DNA of 64,000 bases from Psychrobacter sp. JCM 18900 (GCF_904846625.1 NZ_CAJHBL010000002.1:434001-498000); one strand, 5' to 3'. Positions 26,632 through 36,278 are shown, counted from the stretch's first letter. The notes: generated by a model from the sequence alone, not told the origin. Numbers and translations are program-made.

Positions 26632-27012
26632 ATGGACAAACAACGATTTGAATTGGGGCTTACTCAACGCAAAGCCACTTTGGGTGCTGAGTACGTCGAG
26701 AAAAACCTACAAGCTGCTGACGATTTTAACCGTCCATTTCAAGAAGCCATGACCGAATGGTGCTGGGGATTTGGATGGGGCGATGAGACGATTGATGCCA
26801 AAACCCGTTCATTAATGAATTTAACCATGATTGCTGCCTTGGGGAAAATGCATGAATGGGAGTTGCATCTAAATGGAGCAATTAATAACGGTTGTTCTGT
26901 TGAAGAGATACGCGCTGCTATACATGCTATTGCGATTTATTGCGGTGTACCACAAGGTGTAGAGTGCTTTCGAATTGCCCGTGAAGTGCTGACCACACGC
27001 GGACTGTTGTAG
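26632..27012 (+). CDS. Carboxymuconolactone decarboxylase (PcaC-like) family protein
   Basis: The 126-residue protein resembles PcaC: RFELGLTQRKATLGAEYVEK, TRSLMNLTMIAALGKMHEWELHLNGAINNG and AIHAIAIYCGVPQGVECF. It is the decarboxylase type rather than AhpD, as the CxxC peroxidase motif is lacking. It would decarboxylate or isomerise a small lactone or carboxylic intermediate. The published trigonelline route has no such enzyme, although that route passes through a hydroxybutyrolactone and loses CO2. The gene lies between tgnR-like and tgnE-like genes (12 and 26 bp gaps), with a strong ggggg site. Confidence 0.88.
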   Translation: MDKQRFELGLTQRKATLGAEYVEKNLQAADDFNRPFQEAMTEWCWGFGWGDETIDAKTRSLMNLTMIAALGKMHEWELHLNGAINNGCSVEEIRAAIHAIAIYCGVPQGVECFRIAREVLTTRGLL

Positions 27013-27038
27013 TCCTAAAAAACCAGTTGGAGTGAGAA

Positions 27039-28490
27039 ATGCAATTAAAGAATAATGCGTTGTTTAGACAACAAGCCTTTATCGATGGCGTGTGGTGTGA
27101 TGCTGATAATCAAGAAACCCATGAAGTACTGAATCCTGCAACGGGAGAGCTGATTGGTACTGTACCAATGATGGGAAGTGACGAGACTCGACGCGCCATT
27201 GAAGCTGCAGATATTGCTCAATCAACTTGGTCGAAAAAAACAGGTAAGGAACGTAGTAGTATTTTGCGTCGTTGGCACACGCTGATTGCTGAAAATATGG
27301 AAGACTTGGCTGTCTTAATGACCCATGAACAGGGTAAACCCATCGCTGAAGCAAAAGGTGAAATACAAAGCGGGCTGGATTACTTAGAATGGTTTGCTGA
27401 AGAAGCGAAACGTATCTACGGTGATTTTATCCCTGGGCACATGCCAGATAAGCGTTTAGTCGTGATTAAACAACCTGTTGGCGTCACTGCAGCTATTACC
27501 CCATGGAATTTTCCGCACTCTATGATCAGCCGCAAAGCAGGTCCTGCGCTAGCAGCGGGATGCCCGATGATTGTCAAGCCTGCAATGGAAACGCCTTATT
27601 CTGCGTTAGCAATGGCTTATCTTGCTCAGAAAGCTGGTGTTCCTGACGGTATATATAGCGTAGTCACAGGTGATCCGATAGCGATCGGAGAGGAGATGAC
27701 GACAAACGCTTTAGTTAAGAAAATCAGCTTTACTGGGTCCACGCGGGTGGGGAAAATTCTAATGAAACAGTGTGCTGATACTGTCAAAAAGATGTCATTA
27801 GAATTGGGAGGTAATGCACCTTTCATCGTTTTTGATGATGCAGATATAGATGCTGCTGTGATAGGCGCAATGATGAGCAAGTATCGTAATAGCGGTCAAA
27901 CATGTGTATGTGCCAATCGTCTTTTTGTACAGGCCGGTGTTTATGATGAATTTACCAAAAAACTAGCAGAGCAAGTACGAGATATAAAAATTGGTAACGG
28001 TTTAGAAGAAGGAATAACACAAGGACCTTTGATTTCTCAGTCTGCAGCAGATAATGCGGAGGCGCTGGTTGCTGATGCGAAAAGTAAAGGAGCAACTGTA
28101 TTATGTGGTGGTCAAAGAGTTGAGGCTGGTAGTAATTTTTTTGAGCCAACTATTTTGACCGACGTCAACAACGATATGCGCGTCGCAGATGAAGAAATTT
28201 TCGGTCCTATTGCGCCAATTTTTAAATTCGAGACAGATGAAGAGGGTGTTGCTCTCGCAAATCGTACTGAATATGGTTTGGCAGGTTATTTCTATAGCCG
28301 AGATATCGGGCGTGTATGGCGTATTGCTGAAGCACTCGAAGTGGGTATGGTCGGAGTCAATACTGGGATGCTGACGACAGAGTTGGCACCGTTTGGGGGT
28401 ATCAAAGAATCCGGCTTGGGACGTGAGGGCTCAAAGTATGGTATCGAAGAGTATGTTGAGACTAAGTATATTTGTTTAGATATTAATTAA
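27039..28490 (+). CDS. tgnE: Succinate-semialdehyde dehydrogenase, TgnE/GabD-like
   Basis: The 483-residue ALDH is of the GabD type. It carries FIDGVWCDADNQETHEVLNPATGE, AITPWNFPHSMISRKAGPALAAGC, FTGSTRVGK, the catalytic Glu in LELGGNAPF, and NSGQTCVCANR with the catalytic Cys next to a second Cys (CVC), as in redox-regulated GabD enzymes. It oxidises succinate semialdehyde to succinate, feeding the TCA cycle. In the trigonelline route this is the last step (TgnE). It is the third gene of the plus-strand arm, followed by a strong terminator. Confidence 0.88.
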   Translation: MQLKNNALFRQQAFIDGVWCDADNQETHEVLNPATGELIGTVPMMGSDETRRAIEAADIAQSTWSKKTGKERSSILRRWHTLIAENMEDLAVLMTHEQGKPIAEAKGEIQSGLDYLEWFAEEAKRIYGDFIPGHMPDKRLVVIKQPVGVTAAITPWNFPHSMISRKAGPALAAGCPMIVKPAMETPYSALAMAYLAQKAGVPDGIYSVVTGDPIAIGEEMTTNALVKKISFTGSTRVGKILMKQCADTVKKMSLELGGNAPFIVFDDADIDAAVIGAMMSKYRNSGQTCVCANRLFVQAGVYDEFTKKLAEQVRDIKIGNGLEEGITQGPLISQSAADNAEALVADAKSKGATVLCGGQRVEAGSNFFEPTILTDVNNDMRVADEEIFGPIAPIFKFETDEEGVALANRTEYGLAGYFYSRDIGRVWRIAEALEVGMVGVNTGMLTTELAPFGGIKESGLGREGSKYGIEEYVETKYICLDIN

Positions 28491-28560
28491 AACTAGATTA
28501 AAGTAAAGTACTATTCAAGTCTCGATATTCAGCAGATCATCTAAGTAAAATACTAAATAA

Positions 28561-28607
28561 AAAAAGGCTGCTAACACTATGCATAACATAGTGCTAGCAG
28601 CCTTTTT
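28561..28607 (+). terminator. Strong terminator after tgnE
   Basis: The 21-bp arms aaaaaggctgctaacactatg / catagtgctagcagccttttt enclose a 5-base loop and are nearly perfect. A diverged copy is at 5127-5169. Confidence 0.85.
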
Positions 28608-28652
28608 TACTGTTTCAAACCCCGATATTAATAGCGTCACCTAGGAAAAGTA

Positions 28653-29009
28653 AGTCTCATACCCCAGCTCTCTATACTATATAACTAATAGCATGTAGAG
28701 CTTTTTCGATTTTTCAGAGTAAGATTGATCCATGGCATATGCAGATATTGAGGATATTTTAAAAACCACAATATTGAAGGATTTACTACCTAATAAGTTA
28801 TAGTTTTAATAAGAACTTGATCTACTTTAGTGTTAACTATTTCTAGTATCAATCTCAATTTTCAGTATAGCTCGACTATAGAACCCACTACATCAATGTA
28901 TTTATACCGATTCTAATGCTTGCTGGCATGCTTGAGCTAAATAAGGGTCAATATTGTCCTGTTTAAGCAGCCATTTAATATAGTCAACACCTTCAGAGCT
29001 CGCAGCTAA
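28653..29009. repeat. Direct repeat copy B flanking the trigonelline module
   Basis: This is the same-orientation copy of 15045-15400, offset by about 13.6 kb. The hairpin that ends lldD in copy A is degraded here (tagcatgtagagc without its partner), while the ExoX-like C-terminus is kept. The divergence shows the duplication is not recent. Confidence 0.85.
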
Positions 29010-29015
29010 ATTTTT
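28902..29015 (-). pseudogene. ExoX-like C-terminal fragment, second copy
   Basis: The minus strand reads NLAASSEGVDYIKWLLKQ then DNIDPYLAQACQQALESV and a TAA at 28902-28904. It corresponds to the end of the pseudogene at 15285 (about 75 percent identical residues by eye) but lacks everything upstream. Confidence 0.6.
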
Positions 29016-29136
29016 GCTGCAAATAAAGCAGAGTCCGATAAATGGATGGCAATATTTGGTGCATTATTAAACTAATAATGACTATAATATATTACCAAAC
29101 TAAAATTGGTAAATAACTAAATTTGGAGAGTATTTG

Positions 29137-29820
29137 ATGAACCGTAAAATTATCGCTTTGAGTACTGCTTTGGGATTAAGTATGAGTATGAGCATGAGCA
29201 CGACAACTATAGCTGCAGAATATAATCAATTTTTATCGCCAAGCTCTTTAGGTAAAGATGTTAAAGCTTTAAGTAGTCAATATAAGCTCGGTCTTAAAAA
29301 GCAGAGCTGGGGTGGCTATAGTAATAGCGAAGCCTATGACTGTATGTTAAACGTTGAAGTCAATAGTCAGGGTAGAATTAATAGTATTAGAGCCGAACCG
29401 AACAACTAAAAGTGTAGATTTAAGACCGCGTCAAGCGGCGTAACCTACAACACCGAGTCTACGAAAATTATAGACATACTCAATCAGGCTAATATAGATA
29501 GCATTAAATTTCTACCCGGTTGTTTCAACTGTCCTTCCGGTCTTGAGCTTGCAGACAACCTCGTTATCAGTAGATCTCAGGACAATTACTATACTGAGTT
29601 TGAGATAGAAGGTTACAACAATGAGTACCTGAAGTTCATGGGTACCAAGCTCATTGGTGGTCTTAATCAAAATAACTACTACTCAATTATGGATAAGCTA
29701 GATGCTAAGCTTAATAGTGATTCCCCTGAATATAATCGTAAAGACTTTAAGCTAAAAGCTATAAAAAGTTATGATCTGCAGCAGCAGCCCTGGAGCTATT
29801 ATAAGATTGGCTTAAAATAA
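29137..29820 (+). pseudogene. Secreted protein gene interrupted by an in-frame TAA
   Basis: The ATG at 29137 follows a good ttggagag site and starts a signal peptide (MNRKIIALSTALGLSMS, cleavage near TIAAE). The frame meets TAA at 29407-29409, then stays open in the same frame for 136 codons to TAA at 29818-29820. The downstream part is protein-like (VTYNTESTKIIDILNQ; FLPGCFNCPSGLELADN; DFKLKAIKSYDLQQQ). The whole would be a 227-residue periplasmic protein. A single substitution explains it; recoding or a sequencing error are alternatives. The family is not recognised. It lies just before a lipoprotein gene of similar size at the right end of the island. Confidence 0.7.
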
Positions 29821-29878
29821 ATATTAATCGCCATACTATTTGAGAACTTATAAATAACAGCTAAAAGGATTTCTACTG

Positions 29879-30550
29879 ATGATATTAAAAAAGATATCTA
29901 GTATACCCGTCAGGGCTATGACGTTGACACTTATAGTGAGCACGGTGTTAATAGGCTGCAGTGATATGAATACGTTTATGGATGATTTGCAGACGACGAC
30001 TAGCTCGACAATGCCAAATCTAAATGCATCTAAGGTCAACAAAACATCGCCACCACCTACTGAAAAACTAGATCTAGTCGGATTGCTTAAATGGTTTGAA
30101 AATAGTTGCGGATTTAATGAGGTGGCTTATACTCCGGGTACTGAAGAGAGTAAGAGACAGCAAGCTTTCAATGCTTTTGAAGAGAGTTTTATGGGCAAGC
30201 GCTATCAGGAGAATGGCGATTATACACCATATGTTAAACCTGATTATCGTCAAAATTTACCTGCTTTACTGACTAATGTTATCAAAGACATATCAGTAGT
30301 CCAAGATGATGAGGGCATCCACTACTACGTGAATTTCAACAATGCAACTTATCGTGGGTATGATTTATCACGCTTAGAGCTATTTAATCGGCCAGAGTCT
30401 GACTATGTCTACAAATCATTATATTTCAAAAATAGTAACTTTATGGAACTAAAGCCAATTTTTAAAACCACGAGAGATGATCTAGACATCTCTCGAGGGG
30501 GTGAGTTTGATAGTAATAGTCGTTCGGTAATGTGTTATTTGGGGTTATAA
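29879..30550 (+). CDS. Predicted lipoprotein of unknown function
   Basis: The 223-residue protein has a type II signal peptide with lipobox LIGC (Cys at about residue 27), followed by a Ser/Thr-rich linker and a mature domain from about residue 62. That domain contains GLLKWFENSCGF, KRYQENGDYTPYVKPDY and VVQDDEGIHYYVNFNNATYRGYDL. It is probably anchored in a membrane facing the periplasm. I do not recognise the family. The interrupted secreted-protein gene lies 58 bp upstream, so the two may have formed one unit. An aaaagga site is 8 bases before the ATG. A terminator follows. Confidence 0.75.
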   Translation: MILKKISSIPVRAMTLTLIVSTVLIGCSDMNTFMDDLQTTTSSTMPNLNASKVNKTSPPPTEKLDLVGLLKWFENSCGFNEVAYTPGTEESKRQQAFNAFEESFMGKRYQENGDYTPYVKPDYRQNLPALLTNVIKDISVVQDDEGIHYYVNFNNATYRGYDLSRLELFNRPESDYVYKSLYFKNSNFMELKPIFKTTRDDLDISRGGEFDSNSRSVMCYLGL

Positions 30551-30573
30551 ATTGATCTTATAGTTTTAAAAAT

Positions 30574-30614
30574 AAAAAGGAGTACGAAGAAATTACGTTT
30601 TCGTGCTCCTTTTT
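30574..30614 (+). terminator. Terminator after the lipoprotein gene
   Basis: The arms aaaaaggagtacgaa / ttcgtgctccttttt (30574-30588 and 30600-30614) have one G-U pair and start 24 bp after the stop codon. The following bases to 31066 show no gene. Confidence 0.8.
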
Positions 30615-31066
30615 TAATAGGTACGAAGAAAACAAGGAAGATTTTAGGAGTAAACGTGGCTCAACCTGAGTAAGTAAAATTAATCTAAATATACTCTAAC
30701 AACTGAAAGCTACAGCTATCAGTTTTAATCGTAATCACTACGATAGACACTAACTGTGCAATATCAAACCCCAATTTTCGCAAAGCCACCTGAGTATTCC
30801 GCAAAATATTAAAAATTCAGCTGAGTCATGTCAGAAGGCGTTTAGCAGCACTTTCATGTGTTAGATTGCGTTGAATACACGGTTCTGTGTTTTATTGAAG
30901 TTGGTAATAGCATACCCAAGAAAACGCTGATATTGTCATCTGAGCAGTAGAGTTTACTTGATCTATGATTATAGATAAGAGTAAATCATTTCGTTATTTA
31001 TTATATACCAACTTTCTATATAGTTCGCCACATACCAAGATATTCGTAAATCTCGCAAAACCCCAT

Positions 31067-31101
31067 AAAAAAAGGCTTGCCGCATCGCTGCGAACAAGCC
31101 T
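31067..31101 (-). terminator. Terminator of the tRNA gene
   Basis: The stem aggcttg / caagcct has an inner CGCA/TGCG pairing. Read on the minus strand it ends in a run of seven T, 12 bp beyond the tRNA 3' end. Confidence 0.7.
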
Positions 31102-31112
31102 GATTTAATATA

Positions 31113-31189
31113 TGGTGGGCCCAGTAGGACTTGAACCTACGACCAAAGGATTATGAGTCCTCTGCTCTAACCAACTGAGCTATGGGCCC
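31113..31189 (-). tRNA. tRNA with anticodon CAU (probably tRNA-Ile2, possibly elongator tRNA-Met)
   Basis: The 77-base gene folds into a full cloverleaf. The acceptor is GGGCCCA/TGGGCCC with encoded ACCA, the D arm is GCTC-AGTTGGTTA-GAGC and the anticodon stem is GAGGA/TCCTT with loop CTCATAA. The variable loop is TGGTC and the T arm GTAGG-TTCAAGT-CCTAC. The anticodon is CAT. The GGGCCC acceptor and the TTGGTC...TTCAAGTCC part resemble tRNA-Ile2 (lysidine-modified, reading AUA) more than elongator tRNA-Met, but this is not decisive. Its 3' part is duplicated at 4639-4687. Confidence 0.92.
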
Positions 31190-31284
31190 TAACGTTAGAC
31201 GCACAATGATACCTGATTTTTTTAATTTTTCAAGTAAAAGATAGGCAGTAATTGAGATATTTTTTATTGAGCCATATTTTTGTA

Positions 31285-32097
31285 TTACAGGTGACCACCA
31301 GCTATGGTTAGACTACGACCTCCATCCACGGTGATGATCTCTCCTGTGACATAATTTGCCTGCACAAGATACAGTACGCTATGAGCAATCTCATCAGGTT
31401 GGCCTATACGCCGCAGAGGGATAGCATCGATGATACTTTGTTGTTGCTCGTTATCAATAGCTTGGTCGCTAGTAGGGTCAGGTAAAATATTGACCCCAGG
31501 TGCCACCCCATTGACCCGCACTTCTGGCGCCATCTCTAACGCTAGCGACTGTACCATCATTCGATGCGCAGCCTTTGCCATGTTGTAGACAGTATAGTTG
31601 TTAAACGGTCTATCATGCGCGTGTATATCCAACAAACTGATAATACAGCCTTGTTGTTGCTTTAGATAAGGTAATAGGGCTTGGCTTAGTAATAAAGGGG
31701 CCTTGGCATTGGTTAAAAGCAACTCATCCCACTGTGCATGATTGATACTACCGAGTGGGCTAGGATAAAATCGCGAAGCATTATGCACCAATACATCAAG
31801 CTGACCAAACGCCTCTACGATATTTTTAACGAAGCTGTCTAAAGCCGCCCCATCGTTGACTATCGTTAAATTAGCAACGATAACTTTTGCACTATTGGCA
31901 CGGATATCGTTCAGATAGTCAGCTAAGTCATTAGCGTCTTGTTCACTACGGTGACAATGAATGATGACGCGATAACCCTGCCTATGAGCTTTTTTAACAA
32001 TAGCAGCCCCAATGCGCCTAGCACTACCTGTGACAAGCATCACTGGCGCTTGGCTACTTATATTTTCTGCTTGGTAGGCATTAACTTCTTGGTTCAT
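31285..32097 (-). CDS. SDR of the pteridine reductase (FolM-like) type
   Basis: The 270-residue SDR carries TGSARRIGAAI, the TGxxRRIG loop typical of pteridine/dihydromonapterin reductases. HCHRSEQDA, VHNASRFYPSPLG, TNAKAPLLLSQAL, YNMAKAAHRMM (Tyr/Lys) and VRVNGVAPGVNI follow. The xNASxFYPxPLG and NxxAPxxLSQ motifs are diagnostic of the PTR1/FolM branch, which reduces dihydropterins with NADPH. The start at 32097 (MNQEVNAYQ) avoids overlap with the cca gene 37 bp upstream on the same strand and gives the family length. Probably co-transcribed with cca. Confidence 0.85.
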   Translation of the reverse strand: MNQEVNAYQAENISSQAPVMLVTGSARRIGAAIVKKAHRQGYRVIIHCHRSEQDANDLADYLNDIRANSAKVIVANLTIVNDGAALDSFVKNIVEAFGQLDVLVHNASRFYPSPLGSINHAQWDELLLTNAKAPLLLSQALLPYLKQQQGCIISLLDIHAHDRPFNNYTVYNMAKAAHRMMVQSLALEMAPEVRVNGVAPGVNILPDPTSDQAIDNEQQQSIIDAIPLRRIGQPDEIAHSVLYLVQANYVTGEIITVDGGRSLTIAGGHL

Positions 32098-32134
32098 AGC
32101 AATACTACTTTTTTCTATAAGGTGCTTGTCTATA

Positions 32135-33316
32135 TCATTGTTGCGCTTGCAAGCGTTCAATCCTGCTTTGGCGTAAGGCCGCACCAATAGCGGGGCCTTT
32201 AAGGTCTGGCGCAATGTCAGTCATACCGATGGCGTGAAAGCTGTTTAGTGCTAACATCATTTGGCGATGCTGTGTTGCTAGCTGTAACACATGACTGCAC
32301 ACTAGCAGTTGAGATAGTTTGTCAGGCTCCTTATGCGCACCGCAGGCTTGGATTAGATCGATTTTTTCAGCAGCACTAAGACTATTTATAGCACTTATTT
32401 TCTCTGCTTGTTGCACGAATAAGTTGGCAAATTGGGTATGTGCTTTTGGTACTTTGGCTATATTACCTATGTTATTAATTTCTTTTAGATTAGCTGCTGC
32501 GTTAACATTTTCGTCTGTAGGCTCTGAGGTAAATAGAGATGGATTAAGGCTGCTCATTAGCAGTGCCCAACGCTGTGACAAATTAAGCTGCATTTGCCCT
32601 GCGAAATACAGCGCCGTCTGCACCGTTTCTCGTATATGAGCATTGTCCCAAGCATGATGCAAAGGCGCGAAATACTCTGTGAGGGCACCAATTTCAAACA
32701 GTTTTTGCCAATAGACTTGCGGTGATAGTTGCATAGTCGCACGGCTCGACTCTTGCCAGATACGCTCAGCACTTAAATGAGCAAGCTCTCCTGTATCGAC
32801 CAATTGACGCATCAGAGTTAAAGTGTCATCCGCGATGGTAAATCCCAAATCGTAGTAACGGCTATAGAAGCGCACTGTTCGAAGTACACGTAATGGGTCT
32901 TCATTAAAAGCACTGGACACATGACGTAATGTCTTGTCTTTTAAGTCTTGTAGTCCGCCATAGTAGTCGATGACCTGTCCATTAATCGGGGTATCATCGG
33001 TTAAGCTGGTAACTTCGATTGCCATCGCGTTGATGGTTAAGTCACGACGGCGCAAATCATCCTCTAGACTAACATCAGGACTGGCATGTACGCTAAAACC
33101 TTTGTAGCCTGAGCCTTGCTTGCGCTCTGTACGTGCCAATGCATACTCTTCATGAGTGGTCGGATGCAAAAACACGGGAAAGTCAGCGCCCACTTGTTGA
33201 AACCCTGCATCAATCATTTCTGCAACAGTAGCGCCGACGACGACAAAGTCCTTGTCCTTGATAGGACGCTTGAGCAGTCGATCGCGTACAGCACCGCCTA
33301 CGAGGTAAATTTGCAT
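32135..33316 (-). CDS. cca: tRNA nucleotidyltransferase (CCA-adding), HD domain degenerate
   Basis: The 393-residue class II nucleotidyltransferase has VGGAVRDRLLKR (GG motif, 7-12) and KDKDFVVVG with catalytic Asp21 and Asp23. RRRDLTINAMA, EDPLRVLRTVRF and LSAERIWQES also follow the class. It adds or repairs the 3' CCA of tRNAs. Gammaproteobacterial multifunctional CCA proteins carry a C-terminal HD phosphohydrolase domain. Here the aligned segments read HIRETV and RWALLMSSLNP instead of HTL and RFAALxHDLGK, so the metal-binding HD pair is missing and phosphatase activity is unlikely. The gene is upstream of the folM-like gene. Confidence 0.9.
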   Translation of the reverse strand: MQIYLVGGAVRDRLLKRPIKDKDFVVVGATVAEMIDAGFQQVGADFPVFLHPTTHEEYALARTERKQGSGYKGFSVHASPDVSLEDDLRRRDLTINAMAIEVTSLTDDTPINGQVIDYYGGLQDLKDKTLRHVSSAFNEDPLRVLRTVRFYSRYYDLGFTIADDTLTLMRQLVDTGELAHLSAERIWQESSRATMQLSPQVYWQKLFEIGALTEYFAPLHHAWDNAHIRETVQTALYFAGQMQLNLSQRWALLMSSLNPSLFTSEPTDENVNAAANLKEINNIGNIAKVPKAHTQFANLFVQQAEKISAINSLSAAEKIDLIQACGAHKEPDKLSQLLVCSHVLQLATQHRQMMLALNSFHAIGMTDIAPDLKGPAIGAALRQSRIERLQAQQ

Positions 33317-33370
33317 AGAAGCCTCTTGTTATTATCGAGCTTTATATCATCAGTTCAATTTTTATAAATC

Positions 33371-33409
33371 AAAAAAACAGCCAATGCTCTATAAGTTGCA
33401 TTGACTGGT
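33371..33409 (-). terminator. Terminator after the malic enzyme gene
   Basis: On the minus strand cagtcaatgc / gcattggctg is followed by seven T (complement of 33371-33377). A second hairpin, agaagggctct / agagcccttct, lies at 33421-33455. Both are between the malic enzyme stop and cca. Confidence 0.65.
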
Positions 33410-33593
33410 TTTAGTATAGCAGAAGGGCTCTATCAATGGATGACAGAGCCCTTCTTAATATAGTAAGTCCTCTATAAATTGGGTCCGGTGTCAGCCTCGC
33501 TCAGTCTACTATTTGTAGTACTTTCACTCGGCTTCCTGGTATCCAAATTATATTAAACCGATATAGTGCATTCATACTGTGTATGATATATGA

Positions 33594-35924
33594 CTATTTT
33601 TCGCTTTCTAAGTCTTGAGCTTCAGTCACTGTCAGTGCAGTCATGTTGACGATACCACGTGCAGTCGCTGATGGTGTCAAAATGTGTACCGGCTTGCTAG
33701 TACCTAACAAGATAGGACCAATAGAAGCACTACCAGTTGCTGTTTTAAGCAAGTTGAAGGCAATATTCGACGCATCGAGTGTTGGCAAGATAAGCAGGTT
33801 CGCGGCACCTTTCAATGGACTTGATGGCATATCGTTTAGACGAATATTTTCGTTAAGCGCGGCATCACCTTGCATTTCGCCTTCAAATTCGAAGTCGACG
33901 TTCATATTGGTTAGTAGCTCATGAACCTTACGCATTTTGACAGCGCTGGCACGATCTGAAGCACCAAAGTTAGAATGAGACACTAGCGCAACGCGTGGCG
34001 TGATACCAAAACGACGTAATTGATCCGTTGCCAAGACAGTCATTTCAGCCAATTGTTCAGCCGTTGGGTCTTCATGGACATAGGTGTCAGCAATAAAGAT
34101 ATTACGATCTTGCATGAGTACTGCATTCATCGCATAGAAGTCGTTCATACCTTGTTTTTTGCCAATGACGCTTTCAACGTATTTCAGATGCAATTGGTAA
34201 TGGCCAAATGTACCACATACCATACCATCTGCCGCACCGTTTTCGACTAGCAAAGAACCAATCAAAGTCGTCTTACGGCGAACATCACGACGAGCAAGCT
34301 CAATGCTTACACCGCGGCGTTTGTTCTTCTCGTAGTAGCCCTGCCAGTAGTCTTTGTAGCGAGGATCATCATCAACGTTGACGATGGTAATATTTTCGCC
34401 AGCTTTTAGACGTAGGCCCAGTTTTTTAATATTGGCTTCGATAACTGACGGACGACCAACCAAGATAGGTTGCGCTAATTTCTCATCAACGACCACTTGT
34501 ACAGCAAGCAAGATGTTGTTGTCTTCACCTTCACAGTACACAATGCGCTTTGGATCAGCTTTAGCACGAGCAAAGATTGGCTTCATCACAAACGCTGAGT
34601 TATAAACAAACTCAGACAGACGCTGACGATAGGCTTGCATATCATCGATCGGTAGCGTAGCAACGCCTGAATCCATCGCTGCTTTGGCAACAGCAGATGC
34701 GATCTCAATGATTAAGTTTGGTTCTAGAGGGCCAGGGATTAAGTAGTCACGACCAAAGCTCTGCATCTTTTCGATGTTTCTAGCGCTGGTAGTTGGAGTA
34801 GCTTCGACGTGTGCCATCGCAGCGATTGCTTTTACGCAAGCGACTTTCATCTCTTCGTTAACAGTGGTTGCACCAACATCTAATGCACCGCGGAAGATAT
34901 ACGGGAAGCATAGCGCGTTGTTTACTTGGTTTGGATAGTCTGAACGACCCGTTGCCATGATGACGTCTGGACGTACCGCATGTGCCAACTCTGGCATGAT
35001 TTCAGGTGTTGGGTTGGCAAGTGCAAAGACGATAGGGTCTTTTGCCATACGGCGAACCATATCTTCTGATAGTGTGCCTGGCATTGATAGGCCTAGGAAC
35101 ATATCGACATCGTCCATGACTTCTTCGATAGAAGTAGCCGTGATATCACGAGCATAACGCTGTTTGGTTTCATCAAGGTTTTCACGGCTAGTACTGATGA
35201 TACCGCGTGAATCTGAAACAATAATGTTGTTCTTATTAACGCCAAGTGCGCAAATAATATCTAGGCAAGAAATGGCTGCTGCGCCTGCGCCTGAACAGAC
35301 AATTTTAATCTCTTCGATTTTTTTGCCAGTGATCAACAAAGCATTTAGCATGGCTGCAGCAACAATGATTGACGTCCCATGTTGGTCATCATGGAACACA
35401 GGAATGTTCATGCGCTCACGTAGTACGCGCTCAATTTTGAAACATTCTGGTGCTTTGATATCTTCTAAGTTGATACCACCAAAGGTAGGTTCAAGCGAGG
35501 CAACCGCTTCGATGAACTTATCTGGATCGTTCTGAGCAATTTCAATATCAAAAACGTCGATACCTGCGAACTTCTTAAATAGAACGCCTTTACCTTCCAT
35601 AACTGGCTTCGATGCCAATGGACCGATATTACCCAGACCCAATACAGCAGTACCGTTAGTGATAACACCAACTAGGTTGTTACGTGCCGTGTATTTAGAC
35701 GCAAGTTTTGGATCTCTTTGGATCTCAAGACAAGGTACAGCAACGCCTGGAGAGTAGGCGAGTGCTAAATCACGTTGGTTGGCCAGCTGCTTAGTAGGGG
35801 TTACCGAAATTTTACCTGGGCGTGGAAACTCATGGTAATGTAAGGCAGCTTGTTCAAACTGCTCTTTTTCTGTACTGAGGTTATCCGTATTCGAAGTGGT
35901 ATCGTCATTCATAATAATTGCCAT
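33594..35924 (-). CDS. maeB: NADP-dependent malic enzyme with phosphotransacetylase-like domain
   Basis: The 776-residue two-domain enzyme has a malic enzyme part at residues about 20-440: [56 protein letters not shown] and [13 protein letters not shown]. From about 455 the phosphate acetyl/butyryl-transferase-like domain ([48 protein letters not shown]) is typical of MaeB. It decarboxylates malate to pyruvate, making NADPH; the second domain generally senses acetyl-CoA rather than acting catalytically. An ATG four codons in (MNDDTT, 35912) is an equally likely start. Monocistronic. Confidence 0.94.
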   Translation of the reverse strand: MAIIMNDDTTSNTDNLSTEKEQFEQAALHYHEFPRPGKISVTPTKQLANQRDLALAYSPGVAVPCLEIQRDPKLASKYTARNNLVGVITNGTAVLGLGNIGPLASKPVMEGKGVLFKKFAGIDVFDIEIAQNDPDKFIEAVASLEPTFGGINLEDIKAPECFKIERVLRERMNIPVFHDDQHGTSIIVAAAMLNALLITGKKIEEIKIVCSGAGAAAISCLDIICALGVNKNNIIVSDSRGIISTSRENLDETKQRYARDITATSIEEVMDDVDMFLGLSMPGTLSEDMVRRMAKDPIVFALANPTPEIMPELAHAVRPDVIMATGRSDYPNQVNNALCFPYIFRGALDVGATTVNEEMKVACVKAIAAMAHVEATPTTSARNIEKMQSFGRDYLIPGPLEPNLIIEIASAVAKAAMDSGVATLPIDDMQAYRQRLSEFVYNSAFVMKPIFARAKADPKRIVYCEGEDNNILLAVQVVVDEKLAQPILVGRPSVIEANIKKLGLRLKAGENITIVNVDDDPRYKDYWQGYYEKNKRRGVSIELARRDVRRKTTLIGSLLVENGAADGMVCGTFGHYQLHLKYVESVIGKKQGMNDFYAMNAVLMQDRNIFIADTYVHEDPTAEQLAEMTVLATDQLRRFGITPRVALVSHSNFGASDRASAVKMRKVHELLTNMNVDFEFEGEMQGDAALNENIRLNDMPSSPLKGAANLLILPTLDASNIAFNLLKTATGSASIGPILLGTSKPVHILTPSATARGIVNMTALTVTEAQDLESEK

Positions 35925-36278
35925 GGTTGGAATAAATTGGAATAAATTAAATGGTGATAAAAAACAACGTCCAACCCTCCAAAAATCATTGAATGATAAT
36001 AATTGAAAAGTATAAAGACGTTAAACGACTCACGACCATTAGAATCATGGTCGACGATCAAAGATCAGGTCAAAAAAGCAAACTAGCTAAAATATTCATT
36101 CTAGCATTATTGCCAATTCACTGCCTAGTCAACAACAATGAATTATGCGAATAATATAATAAAATGATATTCGTTATTTATCTCGTTGATAATGCCAAAA
36201 AATGCGTCTAGATATCAACCTTAATTTCATAATGTTTCAAAATATTACAGAATTGAAAGGTGCTAAGACAAGCAACTA
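35925..36278. other. Intergenic region between maeB and selO
   Basis: These 354 bp lie upstream of maeB and downstream of selO on the minus strand. I see AT-rich promoter-like sequence (for example ataatataataaaatgata near 36151) but no gene, RNA or clear terminator. Confidence 0.4.

Noticed and set aside
32098..32214. 39-residue N-terminal extension of the pteridine-reductase-like SDR
   Set aside because: It would overlap the cca gene by 80 bases and has no counterpart in the family.
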